Made by a program: the position numbers and the translations under genes. The notes beneath the pieces were generated by a model that worked only from the letters and a program-made list of their open reading frames with translations, was not told where the DNA came from and did not search any database. From Membranipora membranacea (Eukaryota > Bryozoa > Gymnolaemata > Cheilostomatida > Membraniporidae): a stretch of 64,000 nt of DNA. The stretch lies in NCBI GenBank assembly GCA_914767715.1, contig OU612067.1, positions 11,718,001 to 11,782,000 of the forward strand, in the 5' to 3' direction. How positions within the stretch are numbered: the stretch's first letter is position 1; each line of letters begins with the position of its first letter. Of the stretch, positions 11,401 to 24,700 are shown one piece after another.

Positions 11401-14400
11401 AACGCTTTTGGAGGATACTGGGAGGTCAACCTTGGGACAAAATACTTTGTCCCTTATGTGAAGATAGTAGGAGTCACAGGTGAGATTCATTAGACAAATG
11501 TTACTTTTCTATAATAGGGCCAAAAAGCCAATTACGACCAATGTGACCTTTGGATGTAATTTGGGAGTAATATCTGAGTGGCATACATAATTTAATATCT
11601 GAGGGTGAGGGAGAAAGATGAGTAAGGAAATTATTTTTTTTCCAACATGGAATATGAGGGATGGTCTCATTAGTTCTAGATAAACTTAGCCACCCCATTA
11701 ATGTAACCCCTCAAAATTTTAAGGGCAGCAATTTTCCATTTTGGTACACCTTGAAAGCCCAGTGGAGAATGGTTTTTAGATCGGAGAATTTTCTCCACAT
11801 TTCTTCCAACAACAAAAACAAACTGTGAAATATCAAGTCATTAATGGAAACAAATGATTTGACCATTTCGGTAACTTCTGCCAACATAAAATAAACTACT
11901 GACCTAATTATTGTCATTTTGAATTGAAACTGTGCAAAGTTAAAGATTTCTCTCAAAATTTTCATCTCTGAGTATGAATTATTGGTAACGAACACGTTTA
12001 TCGGCATTATGGGCAGGCCATGTTTAATCCTATGAACCGGGGGGCCATCGGGCGGGGGGCAAAAGTTTTGGGGGCTCAGACTAATGGTAATTATGCTTGG
12101 AATATAATCAATGACATATTGAATCATTTGCATTTAATAATTTATCGTCTTGATCAGTAAGTCGACTACTAGGCATTGTCTCCCTTCACAAAATGTCAAG
12201 CTGAATTTTCACAGGTTCACTACAATTGGTAATTTCTGATTACAACAAAAGACTTGTTTACTCTTAAGAGCATTCATTTTACTACTTACTAAGTATGGGT
12301 ATATGGAGAAAGGGGTAAAATTGAAAAACAATAGAAAGATTCTAAAAATGATTTTTTTAAGCGTTGCAATTCTTTTATGAAAGAAATAAGTTGTTTTAAC
12401 AATTATTATGACATCTAAATAATTGGGATAATTAAGATAATCACATCTCATGGGGAAAGGAAATGAGAAGTTCTTGTACTTTTTTAATTATCACTCTATT
12501 TATTCAATACCGACTAGCAACATGGGCCATAAGTGGAATATTTTTTCAAATTGATTGATCATGGTATTGGCTTGCTATCAAACGCAACAAGCAATTATTT
12601 GTATGATATCAGGTTTCACTCATAATATAACTGGGGTGAGTACCGTTGTATCTGAGAATAGTGGAAGTGATGATGAGGAGATAGAGTACACAAGAGATCC
12701 AAACGACCGTGTAACACAACATAACCTTCAGTATGTGAGATATGTACAGTATGTGAGACTCAAGACTACTAACCAAACCACCGGGATGTTATTTGATGAA
12801 GTCGAGGTGTTTGCATTCAGTAAGTTGGCTATTCTACCTATTCATTAGTTCAACAGAACAATTAGCTGACAATATTTTATACTGCTTGTGTATGTTTTAT
12901 TGGCACAACTTTCATTTTATGAGAAGCTGTTTAAAAAACCAGCCATAGAGTAAAAAGTGCTTGATGCTCACTGACTAGCTGTCAAACCTCAATAAACTCA
13001 AATCATCTTGAACTTATTCTCAGAATATTTGTACATTTCCAATTCCAGGTTCGGGTGGTGATAAGCATTATTTGGTCAAGATAATCTGGCTATTGGTGTC
13101 AATAGAGACAAAAAATGTCTTTTTAAATATCGGTGAACACTGTCGGTGCTGTTGATTGAGACAGGAATGCAGTTTTAAGTATTCACCAAAACTTCTGACA
13201 TAGACTTTGAACTAGTATCATCCTGCATCATGTTGTGGATATTGGGGAGTCTTTCAATCAAAGGTGAATTAGACCCCGCATTGTGGCCTGGTGATTGGTA
13301 TTTTCTGCTTGACCTTGGATTCTACTGTCATCCGTCATATGATAGTAACAACATCAAATTTTTTGAAACCGCTTCGCCCAAAGACATTAAAGATCTAATT
13401 GTTTGATAACACTTTCGATTTCAGACACACAGCAGTTTATCCCCCGTCAGCTTAGTGCAACCAGCATCAGCGAAGAATCCATTAGATTAAGCTGGCAGCC
13501 ACCACACTCAGCAACAGGAAACATAAAATACAGGGTGAGATTCTTTCTAACAAGCAAAAAGCAAATGGTTTAAAGTAATGCAAACATTTTATGGTTGCAT
13601 TACCTCTTAACACATTATTTATCATCCTTACAGGCTTATTTTAAATGACTTATGGCTAGTACACTGCTGGGATATGCACAACATTTGACTGCGCATGCTT
13701 TGAATTCAACAATTATCCATGAATTTTGCTCATGAAAAACAATTTCAGATAAAAGTTACTTAGTTATGGTATTTCCATACAATGTCAATTTTGGAACTTA
13801 CAGAAAATATTTAACCTCATGTTACTTTCTTTTTCTTCACGACAAAAACATAATTCTCATAAACATGACTAATTTGAAATTTGAATACAAAACAATGTAG
13901 TTTTGTTACAGTACAAGTGTGGGGATAAGAACTGGTCTACCAAACAGAGCTCTGCCTCCGAAGTATCAGCCACAGTTAATGGATTGGGAGGTAGTAGACG
14001 TCATACATGTTATGTTAAGGTGCACAAATCTCCGGAAAATCCTGTCGAAGTCATTGGACAGACCAACTGTGCAGGTAAGATTGCCTCTACCTAATCTATA
14101 TCAATAATAACAGAAATACAATAAAAGGCCAATCACTGTCCACATATGCACCGTCTCCATGAGGCTTCACTCAGAAAGTTTGAGCTACTTGATACGTAAC
14201 CTACAACATTCACATTTTGCTCGTTCTATACTGTCGAAGTTCACAGATGGATGCTCAGTTAAATCTGGATCGAAAATTCCCTCCAGATTCTTTTGTGATC
14301 AAGTGTCTGAGAAGTCTAGTAATTGTTGCTCACACAAGCTTCTAGGGCAAATAAGTAAGACTAAAAATAGTTGCTGATGACTGGTATTTCTAGATGATGC

Positions 14401-17400
14401 CAGCCCGACACCAGAAAACCTTGCAGCTGTTGTTCTAGGACCAATAACATCAAGTCAAAGAAAAAGATGGAGATATCGTATCACCTGGACGGTAGGTAGA
14501 ATTAAATCTATTAGAATATAGATCAGACTTATATTTGGAATAATCAGTAGAATGCTCTATGATATGATTCGTAACGGGATGTTTTGTTCGTTGCTGATGC
14601 CAGTTTGAATGAATATTTTTGGTAATCACAATATATGCTGTTCACATGTCATCTACCTTGATGAATTTAGCTGCTAATATGGCTTTTCATATGCATTGCT
14701 AAAGCAATTCATGCCGATATTGTGACTGCGGAGTTATACAATATGATTTTATAGATGCCGCCAGAATATCGACTTGAGTGCTTGACAACAGTAAGCGGAA
14801 AATTTCAAGTTGAGATCGATAATCAGGTCTTAGCAAATCAACCAGATATGAGTTACACATATCTCACTGATGGGCATGTGAACCTACGTATCAGAATATG
14901 GTCACGCAACAACGTCGATCATATCTCTGTTACTCCAGCCCTTCTGGAATTAGTAACACAAACCGGTTTGCGTGAGTAAATTTCTGTAAATTTGCAATAG
15001 TTCTAACTAACTAGGCACATGCTGGTAAATCTGTCATTATTCAATTCCCCTGTTGGATGTCTATTTCAATCTTATTCTGACAAAATAACTGTCATCAGTT
15101 TACCAACTTTGCTCAACAGAGAGCCTTCTTTTACGCTTAGATAAACGCAGCAGCAGCAAATCCAAGTATATAAGCCCTTTAAAGTAGAATCTTTTGATAG
15201 TTTTTCTGCTGCAAACTTGATGCTTGTTTGTTTCTGAATTCCAGCTCCACAAACTGCACCTAGAAGTGTTACTCTGACAGCTCCTACTGATAACTGTGTG
15301 GAAATATCGTACACAGATGTTCAATACCCAAATGCTCCATCATCTCAGATTGAATATCAGGTAGGTTTATATTTACTATGTTTTTTAGTACCTCTACAGT
15401 CAAAAAATTCTGACACCGATGAAAATTAAAAACCCATTCAACATTTATCTTTGATACTCATAAGAACTGCACAAAGCATTTTCGATAAAGATATAGCTCC
15501 TCTGATATATCACGTATCAAGTTTTCTGAGCACTCAGTGGAGCCATTTCCCTAACTCTCTCTTTTTCTTGTATTTTATCAAAATAAAATGTCTTGCTTTT
15601 TCCGGCTTTACAACCTTTATATTTCTAAAAAGAAAGGAAATGATGATTTTCAACTGTGTTGTAAAGCATCAAATGGTAATATTAAATAAAATGATTTTTT
15701 TTCTAACTTCCTTGTCATTAAATTGTTTGCTGATTTTTCAATTTTCCTCAGTGCAAATGTACTTCAATGGGCGACTGGGGAGCGATTCCACAAAACGGCC
15801 GAATCTGTATATACACAACATATCTACATGTGACATGTCAGATAAGGGCAGTCAACAATGATAACAATGAGATTAGTGAGACAGCTTCAGCTTCTGTATA
15901 TATAAAATGTCGAGGTAAGAATTGTTCTGGAATGTAATCTCATTTCTCGTAATTACAGTATTTGTAATGTACAACTATGGTGTGTATCAAACTGATGGTT
16001 ATACGTCCATATGTAATCAACCTCTCTCCTATTTTACAGCACCGAGTAAACCACGCAATATACACTACAGAAACGATGGTTTGGAGAGAAATGGTGATCG
16101 AATGATGAGAAAGTACAGAATTACCTGGGAGGTATGTCAGTTATCTATTGGATGGAAATTTAGCGTTTACAGATGTTGATGAAAAGTTGTTCATTTGGAT
16201 GGAATACAGTTTTAAATTGTCAACATAAATTTGTTAACACGATTTCCGCAAAATCAATATTGAGACATTGACCCAAGTTTTATTGGGCAAAGAAAAGATC
16301 ATCCCAATACTAATGAGACTGAAAATGATGTCCCTTCATAATAGATATAATTGGTCCAATTTGCCAGTTTATACTTACCTATAATGATCACTCTAATGTT
16401 ATAATTATCGTTTTCAGTATTTTTCCGGTAAAGAATTTTTGTAAGAACTTTATACCTTCCCGAATTATTATTCCAATACAATGTATTGAAACTGGGAATG
16501 ATGTCATGTGGCAATACATTTAATTGACCAATTGATTCCTGCATCTAATGATCATTTTACTGATATACTAGTTTTCAGTTGTCCAATCTATCGTGGTAGC
16601 ACAGTTGGTAGAGGCTGGTTCACTGGCGCAGGAGGCCTGGTTTCAATCTCCATTTGAGGCAAAAAGTTTCATGTAAATTATGTAATTTGACACAGTTGCA
16701 TCATAGTGACATCCAAGAGCAGATGATAAATCTGAAATCTGAAATCAGAAATCAGATGGCGAGGATCACCAGAATCTCAAAACTATACAGTCTATTTCAA
16801 GAACTGTTTATATATGACAAAATCTGTTGGTGGGAACTTACGTTAGGTAAGGGTGAAGTCCCCATCATATTTTAATGGGTGAGACGACTTTACTTCCTTC
16901 AAATTTTTTGTAGGCTCCTTCAACAAAAAACTGTGACTCGATAAGTTCATACTCCTTTGAAGATCCACAGAACACATGGCGTTCAACAATATCGCTATTT
17001 TATGACATCTACACAGACGGAGATGTGGGGGTCACTGTAAGAGTGAAAGCAGTAAACGACCCCAACAAGTCTTCTGCAGCTGAGAGTAAATCGTGGACTA
17101 CAGCCCCTTTCTGTGAGCAATTATATGTATCTGAAAATACAGACTGTATGTGTAGTCCATTGGTACCAGAGAGTCATGTGACGTTATGATGAAACACTGA
17201 TTTATCTGAGCCATGATTTGATTTTTTTTATTGGATTGTGTTGCGATATACAAGGTAAAGGTAGACACCAGCCTCCATAGGCTTAGCTTTTAAAGCATGC
17301 TGGGCGAGAGGGATCAATTTTTTTCAGTTTGTTTTAGATCCGCAAATAGCACCGGAAAGCTTTACTTTAGCTGCAGACTCATCGACATGTGTAAGGATGA

Positions 17401-18696
17401 ACTGGAGTCCACCTCTCTATCCTAATGGCGGTGTCACATCCTATAAGGTAATAATTATTGTTTTCTCTAAATACTCAGATACTTCTGTACCATACGCTTT
17501 TTCTTAAGGTGATTGCTCAGCGTCATGTTCATTACTAAATGCCTAATTTCTTTTATACATCAGCATGGCCATCTCCTAGGTTTTTAGAAATTTCTATGCC
17601 TCTTCAACTCTATTGTCACAAGGACAAGGAAGTTTTAGGATTCATGTAAATAAAAACTTCTCACTAAGAATATCAGAATATATTGACTCTTACTGTAAAT
17701 TTCACATAGACACAAAATACATTTATATTCTTCAAACTCTGATAGTACAAGTGCATTGATGGAAGCAGCTCATGGCAAACAGTTCAAAGCAGCGCAAACC
17801 AAAGACAGGATTGTAATCATCTCCCCAACACAGATGTCACCTGTGATCTGAAGGCTGTGAACAATCATGGAGATAGTGAGACATCAACAATGACTGCAAG
17901 GACATTATGTGATAGTAAGATCATTTTTATGATTGACGTTATTCTGTCACAAAAAGTGCTAGCGATGCTACTCGAAATCAGGTTATCTATCATAAAAATT
18001 TATCAAAACCACAAGTTCACCAATCTTCAAATGTATGACCTGCATTTTATCCCTGTTTGTACGTAGAGCAGATTTAGGTACAATTGGAGCATAACAACGA
18101 AACTTTTAGGTAGATATCTAGGGCAAGGTCTCAGTAGGTTTGGCACTAAATTAAAATTTGTCAGGCATTTCTAAGATTTGAAGACTATAGGAATGCCAAA
18201 CACCGAACACTCTAACCCGCATTTCTTATAAAGATAAATACTTTATATTCATTCAGAACCATCATCTCCTAGAAACATATTGTTTGCTGATGAAGGAACT
18301 CATGTTAGCTCAGGACGTGTTAGACGGAGATACAGAGTGAGCTGGACAGTGAGTAGAGTGTGCCGATTTTATATTGAATGTCAAAACTGTATCATCATGT
18401 CTATAAACTCATACACATGACACAGTATTTGAATGCTTAGTTATATCATTAGTGATGTCATTTTAGTGCTCGATATATCCGGAATATAGATATTATTTTG
18501 CAAGCAATAACTTCCCATAGGGTGGTCACAAAAAAGCCCATTTGTGTACAAATGTGGAAAGATATGGAGGGTGTCAATAACTAGTCCCCTAACCAAATCT
18601 CATTTCTTGATCCTTAATTATTTGTTGGCAGATTTACCATTCCTAATGTTTAGTCCATAATACATTTCTTTTCATAATAATATATAATAATATAAC

Positions 18697-18732
<36 letters not shown>

Positions 18733-21700
18733 TAACATAATTATGTTTCGTTTCAGGAACCAGAGATGATAAATTGCCAGTCTCTAAAATCTAACTACAA
18801 ATATTCATTCAAAGATCCAAACGGAAACTGGCATAACACTAATAATAAGTATAACACAATCTTCACTGAAGGAAATGTTCAGGTCACAGTAGCAGTTACT
18901 GCTAAAAACAATGGAAACTTTGTGTCAGTTGAGACACAGAAAATTTATACCACAGAGGCATTTCGTAAGTAAATATTTTTTTATTAGAGGCAAGTGGTTT
19001 ATGGAGTTTGATTTGAAAAGGCTGATTCTGAAAAATAGTTTGCATATTTTGCAGATTTTATTGCACCAAAGAAATTAAAATTGATTTTGAATTTTGGCCT
19101 TGTCACCATGTACTTTTTCCACCAAGCTGTTTGTTAAACATAGTTGGTTTACTCTTCATTTTAGGCCCACAGATAGCGCCTACTGCAGTACAGCTCATAT
19201 CAAACACTCCACAATGCATGACTCTATCTTGGAATCAACCTCAGTTCACTAACGGACCCATTCAAATATATCAGGTAAAAATAATTTTAGAAAGTTCAAA
19301 ATTTATCTATTGGTGCTCATTTAATAATAGTTTGTTCTATGTCTTCATAAATTATCGAATGATGGTGAGAAAAACTTCGAAGTTGTTCGTTGAGCAAAGT
19401 TACTCTTTGTAAGTTTAATATTTTTGTTCAATACTCATGAAATAACTGATCTGGTCATCAACATGACAAGAGAGATTTTTATCTGGTGAGGAGTTCAATA
19501 TTATATTTCAGTATAAATGTACGGGACGCAGTGACTGGCTTAGTGTTGATGCTAATGGAGGAGCTCAAGATGTGACTGTATGTGAATTCGATCCTTACAC
19601 TTCAGTTTCCTGTCAGATAAAAGCTCAGAACGCTAAGGGTTGGAGTGAAAATGCTTCTAGGGGCCCAGTGAGGACTCTGTGTGATTGTGAGTAGTTATTG
19701 GTTATGAATATCATCTAAGGAATTCTCTGGGTCATAGCAATGCACTTTTTGACATAGATATATTTGGCACAACCCAGCTCAGGAGAATACAGCATACCAA
19801 ACTATTTTTATACATCTTGACTCGTAAAATTTATTGATTATGAAGACAGATTCCTTCTTCTATTTCACAATAATCTATTTTATATCAAAGATCCTACCAA
19901 GCCTAAAAATGTACAGCTAGCACTGCAAGGCGAAGTAAATAGCAGTGACAGAAGAAGATTGAAATACAGAGTCAGCTGGCAGGTAACAGCAGGAATCAAT
20001 CAGAACCTTGTGTAATCTTCTTGCAAACAATTCAAAAATTGGAATTATTTGGTATCGTAGCAAGAGACATATATATAATATATCTTGTTATTGCCGATCA
20101 AAGTTAATGACAAATATAGACCATGACATGAATGACCTAGAGAGCGGTTGAATCCATAATGACGTTCTGATGGCAAAGACGCGGGCAATTGAACTGAATT
20201 TAACTGCAAGATAGATTTTAAGTCAAGTTCATTCCATATATTTGACGATCATTACCAGAGCCAATTGTATGCATTGACATATGACATGCATTATATTTTT
20301 TAGCACAGTGAGTATAAACAAGGAGTAAATTTGGTATGACAAAGTTGACAGAAGCTTGATGGCTACTTATGTCATTTTGAGTAACTCAAGAAATGAGTTA
20401 CCAGTGAATGAAGTCATAGACTTTCCATTTAGTAATAATATGACAATATCAAAGCAGTTTTGACCTTATTATTTCGTGATTGATTGATAAAAAAAGGTTT
20501 AGTGATTATACCAAGTTTGAGAACTAAGTTGTTTTATGATAATATCATGTGGTGACGGCATATTAAATTTTGTTATTACAGGACCCTGACTTCCATTATT
20601 GTAACAGCCTGAGAAGTACAAATACTTTTCGAATTTCATCACCTAATTTGAATGGTTTCAAGTACAGAAATAGAAACGGCAACCATTTCTATGATTTGTA
20701 TGCAGACGGAAATACAGCTCTAGAGGCATCTGTTGAAGCATTCAACAACAATAATAACAAATCACTGGCCGAAACGATATCTATCTCAACTCAATCAATA
20801 AGTAAGTGGCTAGAGCATTTAACCCTCTAAACAGGTCACCGACAGAGTAAGTGTCTAGACCAAGCAGCCACGAAATGCGTTCTGCAAATGCATTCTTTTC
20901 TTTTTTTTTTATTTGTTTTCATTTGTTTAGTTGTTGTGTTATAATCATAGAGTTAATTAGACAGGAATATATAATGACCATGAGCTTTGTGAGGTACTTA
21001 GGCACTGAGGCGCTAAGGCCCTTAATTGTGTGTGAACTTACGTCATTGTGTTGCATTAGAGTGATCTTAGGTTATTTTGATTATTTCAATTTTGCAGGGC
21101 CTCAAACGACACCAGAAGAATTTGCAATGGTAGGAAAGACATATCAATATGTGACTCTGACATGGGAAGCACCGCAATACCCTAACGGTTATATTTCACA
21201 CTACCAGGTTTGTAAAATTTGATCGTAAGGGTAAATAAGTCACTTTATGAGAAGACTAGCACACACAAAATAGCAATCACAGCTTCATCAACAGTAGCAG
21301 AAGTGCCTGTCATAATTTGGAATTGCAAAAATTGATCCATCGATCAACATTGTGAGATTTTTAGTCACATAAAGACATCCAAAATACAAAATCCACAGCA
21401 AAATCTTCAAGCAAAATACATTGCAATGCTTTTATATCACAACTACCAGTCTTAGTGGGAAATCTGTTTTCTAAACCAGATTGTGATTTTATTGCATCCT
21501 GAACTGCTTTCGACCCCTTTATTCAGTTGAGCAATTCTGTTTTGCAAAGTTGAATGTTTCTCAACTGACTTTGGATTGCTATTTGAGGTATGTTTTTATA
21601 TTATTTTCACAGTATAAATGTACAGGAAATGACTCTTGGTCAAACACAAATGGGAATACCAACATACAAGATCAATGTGGTTATGATGCATACACAGAAG

Positions 21701-24700
21701 TAGAATGTCAGATAAAAGCAACAAATCAGATAGGAGACAGTGATGAGGCTTCCCAAAGTAAACGAACGCTGTGCACATGTAAGATGATAGTTTCGCTTCA
21801 AACCAGCTTTTGGGCAACATTCGCTTCGGAAATGCAGCATAGCTAATTTTGTGAAGATTTCCATATAAAAACTGATTCGGGTCTGTCAAGGGAATGCTTT
21901 CAATAGGAGTGATTGCTCAGGGGCTCACAAATCTTTCAACGGTCAACAAATGGTGTGAAGACAATAAAATTAAATATATTTAAATTTTAAATCAAACTCA
22001 GTTAAGTGTCTAGAACCAATTCACTACACATAAAAAACATTCTCTGAATATATTAGATTATTAGATTGATCCCTCTGGGTTAGTCGCAATGACTGAATTT
22101 TATTTTGTTTGTATATACTTTAGATCCAGTCTTGCCGAGTAACCTTACCAATTTCGTCAGTGATGACATAAACAACCATTCAAACAGACCAAGGAGAAGT
22201 ATAAAATTGAGTCTACCACTAACGGTGAGTAAAATATACTCGAGCGATTTTTCTGTAGAGCTTTCAGATGTAGCTGTGATAACCTGGCTGTGATATGGAC
22301 AGCGTCATAAACTTATTGTATTAATGCTTTCAATTCCTTACACCTCAGGAAATAAACCCCAAATGCAAAGAGGTGAAAGATGATGGAATATCATTCAGGG
22401 TCGTTGGAGTGGGGACAGAGGCTGGTAACATGCAGTCTATCAGTGATTTAAACGCTGTGACAGACTATTCAGTACAAATCATGGTGAGAAATGATCATGG
22501 ATACCAGGCAAACAAAACCATCACATACACCACTGGGGAATTAGGTAAGCTCAAGTCATAGTATAATATAATATAATAATAGTAATATAGCACATAATAT
22601 TTCTTATACTCTCTACTTAAAATAATGGAACCTAACAGAGTGTTCTTGTGTATCAGATTTCGATTGATTGTCATAATATATAGGTCTGGTGATTGGGATG
22701 GGGGGATGAGGTATATAGGACACTGCAGATGGATATGATATTATATGGATATTTATGATGAGATAAAGAGATGTCCGAGAGAGAGAAACCTTAGTTACTT
22801 TACAACCAGAAGCTTACAAACTAAGATCAGAGTGCGCTCAATTTATTTGAGGTTATGTTTGAGAATCTTGAAACATCCTGCATTTCTTCTAATTTTGATG
22901 TTACAGCTCCTTATACAGGACCAAAACTGAAACTTGACTTTACCAGTTCTTGTGCCATACTAAACTTAGATACACCAGACGAACCTAATGGGAATATCAC
23001 CCACTATAAGGTATGCCTAGATAGAACTCATCCCTGTGTTGATGTAAAGGTGTTCATCGAAAAATACCAAACAACCAAACTTGGAAGGAAGTTTGATGCA
23101 CAATATCTATGAATCAAATATATAATATCAGTTTATCTGGGTCTCATATACGCTATCAAAGAAAAGTCAGTGCTCCCACTTTATGAAAAACTGAACCAAT
23201 TTAAATGTCTAACAATTCATGCTTCTTTTCAGTATGGCTGTTGGGAATTTAGCAGCGTTCAAGATATAAGCAGCAGTCAAGATCTTAATAACACAGTGAA
23301 TTCCTCTCACCTTTTTGAGAATGAGAACAAGATGGAGATTTGTGGTTTTGGATCTGCTGTCAGGATCCAATGTAGAGCTTTTGCTGTTAACAGCATTGGC
23401 TCAAGCCCAAAAAATGAGAGCGATGGATATACAGTTGTTGCAGGTTGGTAATAATAACATATAAGCAGCCTAAATAAAAACTTTTCGGCACCTTGCCAAA
23501 ACGAAAGAGCATTGAACACTAACAACCCATTTCCCACATAGGGGCAGAGAAATATTACATATTTTATTAATATCATGATGTCAATCACAAATTGCAGTGA
23601 TAAGTGTGGTGCCAGAGGTTGGAACAATAAATGAGACATCTGGAACTGTAGATATCAAGATATTCCCTGTCACTCCAGAGAATGATCAGGTCACAATAAG
23701 GTAAGATAGATGAGAGCCAAGGGTATTTTTACAATGATACATGATAGCATTCAAAGTGATACTGTTAAAATTTGAAATCTTGATACGCAACGAAATTTCT
23801 TTCATTGTGTAAACTAGATAGCATGAAAAGGAAGCTTGCGTCATCCAAATATTAACATTATGGTAAAAAGCAAAGTTCAGAGACAGTAGTCATGTTTAAA
23901 CCAACCTGGAATAAAAGTTTAGAGTAAAGATTTTCATAACGTTCACTAGAAAATGATAGACCGTGGTTCTATGTTGTTATTGTACAAACAAAAAAGCGTG
24001 TGGTGATTATGTCTCACCAGGAGGTGGCTCAGTTGGTTAGAAAGCCGGACTTCCATCGATTAGACATTGAAGGTTGTGGGTTTAAACTCCACTGCAGTCA
24101 TTTTTTTATTGGGTTAGGTTGGTCCCAAGGTGTGCACCAACCTGCCTAGAAACAGAGAGCAAACTGACAAATGCAGACAATTGAATCCAACATCTCGCTG
24201 CCTATGCTTCAGGGTGTGGCATGTGATCAGAACCACTGATTTAAATCAACAATTTTCAATCAATCATGTTTTAAATGTGGCAACCATACTACAAAAATTA
24301 ATCACTCAATTCAAAAACAGTACCAAGTAAATTGTTTTCCGATCTCTTGTGTTCAACATTGTGTTTGTAAAATTGAAATATATCTTTTTGGATAGCTACA
24401 GCCAAATTAAATTACATTTTGTTGATTGTTATGGACCATGATGAATAAACAAAAACTGTGCTGAGGATTAATATTGATGTCTGAGATTACTATTCATTGT
24501 CACAATTTTAAATGATGACCTTCACTTTTGAATCTTCCTAATATCAAATTTTGATATTCTTTAGCCTATACATTATTGTTATGAATGAGAACGGAGGTGA
24601 AGAAAGGAGTAGAAAGAAGCGATCTCTGCCATCAAAATGCAGCATCCATCAGTTGTACAACTCAACTGTTGCTGCTGAAAACAACCAAACATGCTACGTT

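Larger units (their letters stand above)
13425..23443 (+). other. Gene B exons 4-25: eleven FN3 repeats in two alternating types
   Basis: Each FN3 repeat is split into two exons. The first half starts in phase 1 and ends in phase 0; the second half ends in phase 1. Odd repeats (type A) have a first half of P-Q-A-P...C-L-W-P-P-YPNG-I-x-Y and, in most, a second half opening YKC or similar and ending in RTLC. Even repeats (type B) have a first half with a basic run before Y-R-I/V-x-W (e.g. RRRYRVSW) and a second half with one early Cys, YxDG and V-x-A-x-N. Both contain the FN3 core Trp and Tyr. Strict alternation A-B-A-B suggests growth by copying a two-repeat, four-exon unit. Confidence 0.85.

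Noticed and set aside
13903-14107. Second reading frame over the FN3-1 second-half exon (also 33880)
   Set aside because: The other frame has the FN3 pattern, fits both splice sites and keeps the 4782-nt total divisible by three.
16299-16544. 81-codon minus-strand ORF repeated at 28676, 36261 and 48544
   Set aside because: It recurs only because the FN3-4 intron is duplicated. There is no splice context or recognisable domain, and it is antisense to the intron.
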